A DNA stretch of 34,133 bases from DASTYU01 sp035764655 (GTDB taxonomy: Bacteria > Chloroflexota > Limnocylindria > Limnocylindrales > CSP1-4): assembly GCA_035764655.1 (NCBI GenBank), contig DASTYU010000058.1:1-34133 (forward strand), given 5' to 3'. Position numbers and translations under genes: made by a program. Below, piece by piece: positions 30,665-34,133 of the stretch. How positions within the stretch are numbered: the stretch's first letter is position 1; the number at the start of each line of letters is the position of its first letter. The notes under the pieces were generated by a model, which worked only from the letters and a program-made list of their open reading frames with translations, was not told the origin of the DNA and ran no database searches.

Positions 30665-31881
30665 ACGACATGCGCGATCCGAATGTGATCATCGGGGCAT
30701 GGCTCGACGAAGGCCCGACCGAGCTCCCCGCGACGACCCGCCGGGCCATCACGACCTCTGTCCGGACGATGGACCAGCGGCGCGGCTTCGCGCTGCCATG
30801 GGACCGTTCGGTGAGCTTCCAGCCGCTGCTGGTCGCCGCGGCCGTGATCGTCGCTGTCGCCGGGATCTATCTGCTCTCGCCGTTCGGCCGGTCCACGAGC
30901 GTCGGTCCGCCCGTCGGTTCGCCAACGAAGTCGGAGGGTCCCTCGATCAATCCGGCGCTGCCGCTCGTCGGGCGAATCGCGTTCACGCGCTATGACGCCG
31001 AGGTCGGACCGCTTGGTCCGAACATCGGGACCTTCACCATCAACGCCGATGGCGAGGGGGAACAGCAGCTGGATCTGCCGTTCCCTGCTGACGGCCTCGT
31101 CTGGTCACCGGACGGATCGCGAATCCTGCTCCAGAGCGTCGTGCGGGACGGCGAGCGGGCGCGGCCGGCGGTCGCCGACGCGGACGGGTCCAACGTCCAG
31201 GTGCTCGACGTCGATGGTGCCTTCGACCTGGGCTGTGGGGCATGGTCGCCCGACGGCGAGCGGCTTCTCTGTAGCGCTGCCGACCTTGACGATCCGTCGT
31301 CGGACGGGATCTACACGATAGCCGCCGACGGCACGGAGCTGCAGCGGCTGACCATCGACCCATTCCCGGGTGTGCGCGGGAGCGCGAGCGAATGTACCGG
31401 CCAGGACGCGCCTGCAGACTTCTCGCCGGACGGCACGCAGTTCGTATTCGTTCGCGTGATGTGTGGGAGCGGCGAGGACCCGGTCAGCGGACAGACGGCC
31501 GAGATCCACGTGGGCACGATCGGCGAGGCGGAGACGCAAGCGATCACGATCACGGGCTTCGCCCATCCGCAGCTGCCGAGCGCGCGCTGGTCGCCCGACG
31601 GGCAGTGGATCCTGTTCGGCGGCACGTCGCACCTGCTCTACGTCGTTCGCCCCGATGGGACGGAGCGCCAGACGATCCAGGTGGCGGCCCCGTCGTTCGA
31701 TGCGTTCCTCTATCGGCCTGACTGGTCGCCGGATGGATCGCGCATCGTCTTCGCGATGCACCTGCCGAGCGCCGAAAGCACGGAGCTCTATTCGACCGCG
31801 GCAGATGGTTCGGATCTGCGTCAGCTCACGAGCGGAACGTCATCTGTGGATTTCCCAAGCTGGGGGCCGTCCGCTCCCTGA
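30661..31881 (+). CDS. Membrane-anchored beta-propeller protein coupled to the ECF sigma factor (putative anti-sigma/sensor)
   Basis: ATG 30661 overlaps the sigma stop and gives 406 aa; the frame runs open far upstream but that part is a shadow of the sigma gene. Residues 1-50 are a short cytoplasmic domain (IIGAWLDEGPTELPATTRRAI), followed by one membrane helix (about 55-73) and an outer propeller of PD40 repeats such as VWSPDGSRILL, AWSPDGERLLC, DFSPDGTQFVF, RWSPDGQWILF and DWSPDGSRIVF. Anti-sigma factors are commonly encoded directly after their ECF sigma with this topology, so the small cytoplasmic domain may hold the sigma factor and the propeller may sense the signal. No HxxxCxxC zinc anti-sigma motif is present, so this is inference from context. 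Confidence 0.85.
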   Translation: MNDMRDPNVIIGAWLDEGPTELPATTRRAITTSVRTMDQRRGFALPWDRSVSFQPLLVAAAVIVAVAGIYLLSPFGRSTSVGPPVGSPTKSEGPSINPALPLVGRIAFTRYDAEVGPLGPNIGTFTINADGEGEQQLDLPFPADGLVWSPDGSRILLQSVVRDGERARPAVADADGSNVQVLDVDGAFDLGCGAWSPDGERLLCSAADLDDPSSDGIYTIAADGTELQRLTIDPFPGVRGSASECTGQDAPADFSPDGTQFVFVRVMCGSGEDPVSGQTAEIHVGTIGEAETQAITITGFAHPQLPSARWSPDGQWILFGGTSHLLYVVRPDGTERQTIQVAAPSFDAFLYRPDWSPDGSRIVFAMHLPSAESTELYSTAADGSDLRQLTSGTSSVDFPSWGPSAP

Positions 31882-31901
31882 TCGGACGGTGGTGCGGGCA
31901 C

Positions 31902-31907
31902 TACCCT
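31902..31907 (+). promoter_or_regulatory. -10 element TACCCT directly before the methyltransferase gene
   Basis: TACCCT ends 6 nt before the GTG at 31914, the distance expected for a transcript starting at the start codon. No ribosome binding site is visible. Confidence 0.4.
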
Positions 31908-31913
31908 TGGGTT

Positions 31914-32744
31914 GTGTCCGACCAGCGCCGTCCCCCAAGATCCGCACCGCGCACCGCGGCCCGATCGACGGCGCGGCCCCGTCGCGCTCCCGCGGCGTCG
32001 TCCGCGTGGGATCGCCAGGCGACCTGGTATGACGGCTGGGTCGGCGGGCAGGGGAGCCGCTACCACCAGCGCATCGTGCTGCCGGTCGGACTCGAATTGC
32101 TCGATCCCCGGGAAGGCGAGGAGATCCTGGACATCGGTGCCGGCCAGGGTGTCCTGGCGCCGAAGGTCGTCCGCGCCGGCGCCCGCTACACCGGCGTGGA
32201 CGCCAGCCCTCGTCTGATCGAGGCGGCCAGGCGGCGGCACGGCCGCGCCGGGCGGTTCGTGGTCGGCGATGCGCGCCGGCTCTCGGGGCTCCGCGAGCTT
32301 CGGCAGGGCGGGTACGACGCCGCCGCGTTCCTGCTGAGCATCCAGGACATGGACCCGCTGGGCCCGGTGCTCGACTCGCTGGACTGGGCGCTTCGGCCCG
32401 CGAGCCGCGTCGTGATCGTCATGACCCATCCTGCCTTCCGCCAGCCGCGCCATTCCGGATGGGGCTACGACGAGGGCCGCAAGCTCACATATCGCCGAAT
32501 CGATGCCTATCTGACGCCGATGGCCGTGCCGATGGGCGCCGTCGGCGGCAGCGCCCCTACGCGTTCGTATCACCGGCCCTTGAGCGATTACGTCAACGGA
32601 CTCGCCGCCCATGGGTTCGCGGTCGATGCCCTGCGCGAGCCGGGCGACCTGCCCGAGGGCGAACGGCCCGGCCGGCGGCCCGCCCGAGGAAACGCCGACG
32701 GCGAAATCCCGCTGTTCCTGGCCCTCCGCGCGCGGCGCGGCTGA
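31914..32744 (+). CDS. Class I SAM-dependent methyltransferase
   Basis: The 276-aa protein begins with an Arg/Pro/Ala-rich disordered arm of about 30 residues, then a Rossmann-type methyltransferase domain: WDRQATWYDGWVG, motif I EILDIGAGQGVLAP (near 32121-32163), the acidic GVDASPRLIEAA after strand 2, VVGDAR after strand 3 and YDAAAFLLSIQDMDPL (post-II). A late segment with YHRPLSDYVNGLAAHGF resembles the C-terminal cap of small-molecule or quinone-type methyltransferases. The substrate is unknown. GTG 31914 seems leaderless. The stop is 25 nt before tRNA-Leu. Confidence 0.88.
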   Translation: MSDQRRPPRSAPRTAARSTARPRRAPAASSAWDRQATWYDGWVGGQGSRYHQRIVLPVGLELLDPREGEEILDIGAGQGVLAPKVVRAGARYTGVDASPRLIEAARRRHGRAGRFVVGDARRLSGLRELRQGGYDAAAFLLSIQDMDPLGPVLDSLDWALRPASRVVIVMTHPAFRQPRHSGWGYDEGRKLTYRRIDAYLTPMAVPMGAVGGSAPTRSYHRPLSDYVNGLAAHGFAVDALREPGDLPEGERPGRRPARGNADGEIPLFLALRARRG

Positions 32745-32756
32745 CCGCACCGCAGG

Positions 32757-32762
32757 TACCCT
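32757..32762 (+). promoter_or_regulatory. -10 element TACCCT for tRNA-Leu(UAA)
   Basis: TACCCT ends 7 nt before the tRNA 5' end. It is the fourth copy of this hexamer in front of a transcribed unit here. No convincing -35. Confidence 0.4.
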
Positions 32763-32769
32763 TCAGCGG

Positions 32770-32855
32770 GCCGGAGTGGCGGAATGGCAGACGCAGCCGA
32801 CTTAAAATCGGCCGCCCGAAAGGGCGTGTGAGTTCGAATCTCACCTCCGGCACCA
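32770..32855 (+). tRNA. tRNA-Leu (anticodon UAA)
   Basis: Acceptor GCCGGAG pairs with CTCCGGC, discriminator A, encoded CCA. The anticodon arm GCCGA/TCGGC holds CTTAAAA, giving TAA. The class II variable arm (CGCCCGAAAGGGCG) is a clear hairpin. Decodes UUA/UUG. Confidence 0.97.
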
Positions 32856-32871
32856 TCCCGGACCGAGCGTC

Positions 32872-33336
32872 TCAGCAGGAGACGGGCTCGAACGTGGCCG
32901 CCGTCTGCGGGCTCGAGGCGATGCGGGTTGGGCCCCAGTAGACCGGGTTGATGGCGCGCAGGCCGTTGCCGTCGTTGAAGACGAGCATCTCCGAGTCGTA
33001 GGGCTGGCCGCGCCCGTCGACCCCGCACAGCACGAACACGATGCCCCCGAACGAGTGCTGGCCGTTCGCGCTGGTCGTGGGCACGGTCCTCATGCCGACG
33101 ACGTTCGGCGGATCGGGCGGGACGGCGTCCCGACCGGCCATGTCGAGGCTGCGCTCGCAGTTGGCGTCGCCCAGGGCGCACATCCCGTCGAAGTCACCCG
33201 CCCGCGCCAGGCGGACGACTTCGTCGAGGTGGCGGCGGGCTTGTTCCACCGACGGGATCGTCCCGGCGGGCGGCCCACCCGAGATGCAGGCCGCGACCGC
33301 CAGGATGAGGATGAGCGGGATGAGGAGGCGGGTCAT
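32872..33336 (-). CDS. Putative lipoprotein, function unknown
   Basis: ATG at 33336 gives 154 aa; the frame is open upstream but the upstream gene occupies that space. The N-terminus MTRLLIPLILILAVAAC is a lipoprotein signal with lipobox VAAC (Cys17). The mature protein has VEQARRHLDEVVRLARAGDFDGMCALG, typical of small NTF2-like or helical exported proteins, and further cysteines in CALGDANC, VLCGVDG and at the C-terminus (EPVSC). Disulfides outside the membrane are plausible. It lies 8 nt after the stop of the neighbouring gene on the same strand, so the two are likely one operon. Family not recognised. Confidence 0.82.
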   Translation of the reverse strand: MTRLLIPLILILAVAACISGGPPAGTIPSVEQARRHLDEVVRLARAGDFDGMCALGDANCERSLDMAGRDAVPPDPPNVVGMRTVPTTSANGQHSFGGIVFVLCGVDGRGQPYDSEMLVFNDGNGLRAINPVYWGPTRIASSPQTAATFEPVSC

Positions 33337-33344
33337 CGCGTCAC

Positions 33345-34133
33345 CTAGTACGGGCCCCCATTGACCGATGCCGGAAGCGTCCAGGTTGCGGTCCCGTTCT
33401 GCTTGACCCGGACGGCGATCTCGAAGTTGAGTTCCCGGTTGCCGCGCGTCCGCCGCCCCGACCACGTTTGTGCGTAATCGGGCTGGGTGCCATTCGCGGA
33501 CTTCGTGAACGTGACCTTCTCCGGGCAGCGCTCGAACGACTTGGACAGACCGCCGACGGGCGTCGTGATCCCGATGCTGACCGTGGAGCAGCTGCCGCCC
33601 GACCAGTTCGTTCGTGGCGTCCAGTCCGCCCAGGTCTGGGACGAGCCCGAGTAGCGGTACGCGCGGATCTTCGCCGAGTCGAGCACCCACGGCGAGTTGT
33701 TGCTCGCCGTTCCGAAGCGGTGGAGGGCATACCAGTCATACGTGCTGGATCCGTCGCTCGCGAGCTTGTACTTGTAGTAGCAGTGATCCAGCGTCGCCCA
33801 GGTGTCGCTGATCTGGGTGAAGCAGTGGTTGCCCACGAACGACCAGGTCGGTGCGGCCGCGAGCTCCATCTCTCCGGCGGCGACAGCCGCGGCGGGTTCG
33901 GGATCGTCGGCGGTGACCGGTGCCAGTGCCGTGGCCGCGCGGCCGTCCGCGAGCGTGACCGGATACGTGTCGAACGTCGTATCGACGGGGGCGATGATGA
34001 TGCCGGTCGCGTCCCTGACGGCGCGCAGGGCGCCTGACCGATGGCCCTTCTCCGCGTAGCGGCCCTTCGCCTCGCGGACCAACCTCTGGCCCGTGGCCGT
34101 GTCCGTGATATCGACTGCGCCGCTTGGCAGGGC
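33345..34133 (-). CDS. Probable exported protein, 5' end beyond the window, function unknown
   Basis: The minus-strand frame stays open from the window edge to the TAG at 33345-33347, about 262 codons. A TTG at 34082 could be read as a start, but the sequence before it (ALPSGAVDITDTATGQR) continues smoothly, so the gene most likely begins outside. The N-terminal part visible is charged; after an Ala/Pro-rich stretch the C-terminal 170 residues are rich in Trp, Tyr, Ser, Thr and Asn with four cysteines, the look of a secreted beta-rich domain (WSFVGNHCFTQISDTWATLDHC near 33770-33850). It is followed by the lipoprotein gene. No family is recognised. Confidence 0.75.
   Translation of the reverse strand, partial: ALPSGAVDITDTATGQRLVREAKGRYAEKGHRSGALRAVRDATGIIIAPVDTTFDTYPVTLADGRAATALAPVTADDPEPAAAVAAGEMELAAAPTWSFVGNHCFTQISDTWATLDHCYYKYKLASDGSSTYDWYALHRFGTASNNSPWVLDSAKIRAYRYSGSSQTWADWTPRTNWSGGSCSTVSIGITTPVGGLSKSFERCPEKVTFTKSANGTQPDYAQTWSGRRTRGNRELNFEIAVRVKQNGTATWTLPASVNGGPY

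Overview
This is a high-GC bacterial chromosome segment, densely coded and almost entirely on the + strand, with many GTG starts and many 4-nt stop/start overlaps. The gene set (WhiA, YvcK, RapZ, SecDF-RecJ, TatA/TatC, a class of TolB-like beta-propeller proteins with one N-terminal membrane anchor, and an ECF sigma/propeller pair) fits a Chloroflexota lineage of the Limnocylindria/Ellin6529 type. That assignment is an inference from gene content and style; a high-GC actinobacterial relative is the main alternative.

Layout. (1) 1-1991, minus strand: a short UvrD/PcrA-like helicase followed by a truncated isoprenylcysteine methyltransferase-like membrane protein. (2) 2220-6760: a large secreted enzyme that fuses a type I phosphodiesterase/alkaline-phosphatase-fold domain to a complete UshA-type 5'-nucleotidase, then a small membrane-anchored exported protein. 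(3) 6770-22290: a long housekeeping run, uvrC - secD - secF - recJ - TolB-like - pyrF - tatA - tatC - rapZ - yvcK - whiA - tpiA - gpmI - secG. Six junctions in it are 4-nt ATGA/GTGA overlaps, so much of it is probably translationally coupled. It joins DNA repair, protein export (Sec and Tat), pyrimidine synthesis, control of cell-wall/central-carbon metabolism (rapZ-yvcK-whiA) and lower glycolysis. (4) 22331-24058: a solute-binding protein without its permease genes. (5) 24077-27222: two tRNA clusters (Leu-CAG, Leu-GAG, Val-UAC; Phe-GAA, Gly-GCC, Gln-UUG, Cys-GCA) around a small secreted protein with a calcium-loop-like motif and a lemA-htpX pair. (6) 27223-29610: a polytopic membrane protein lying between the intact tRNA-Cys gene and a decayed second tRNA-Cys copy, then an exported protein with a sortase-like tail. 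(7) 29624-32855: a VOC-family protein, an ECF sigma factor translationally coupled to a membrane-anchored beta-propeller protein (putative sensor/anti-sigma), a methyltransferase and tRNA-Leu(UAA). (8) 32872-34133, minus strand: a lipoprotein and the C-terminal part of a probable exported protein.

The points most worth a second look are the degenerate tRNA-Cys copy and 23-nt direct repeat bracketing a single membrane-protein gene (possible integration scar), the phosphodiesterase/5'-nucleotidase fusion, the repeat-built Pro/Ala/Ser insert in SecF, the sigma/propeller pair, and a recurring TAnnnT -10 element that in several cases sits 6-8 nt before a GTG start, as expected of leaderless mRNAs. 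No gene-free stretch exceeds 300 bases. No CRISPR array, insertion sequence or integrase gene was seen.
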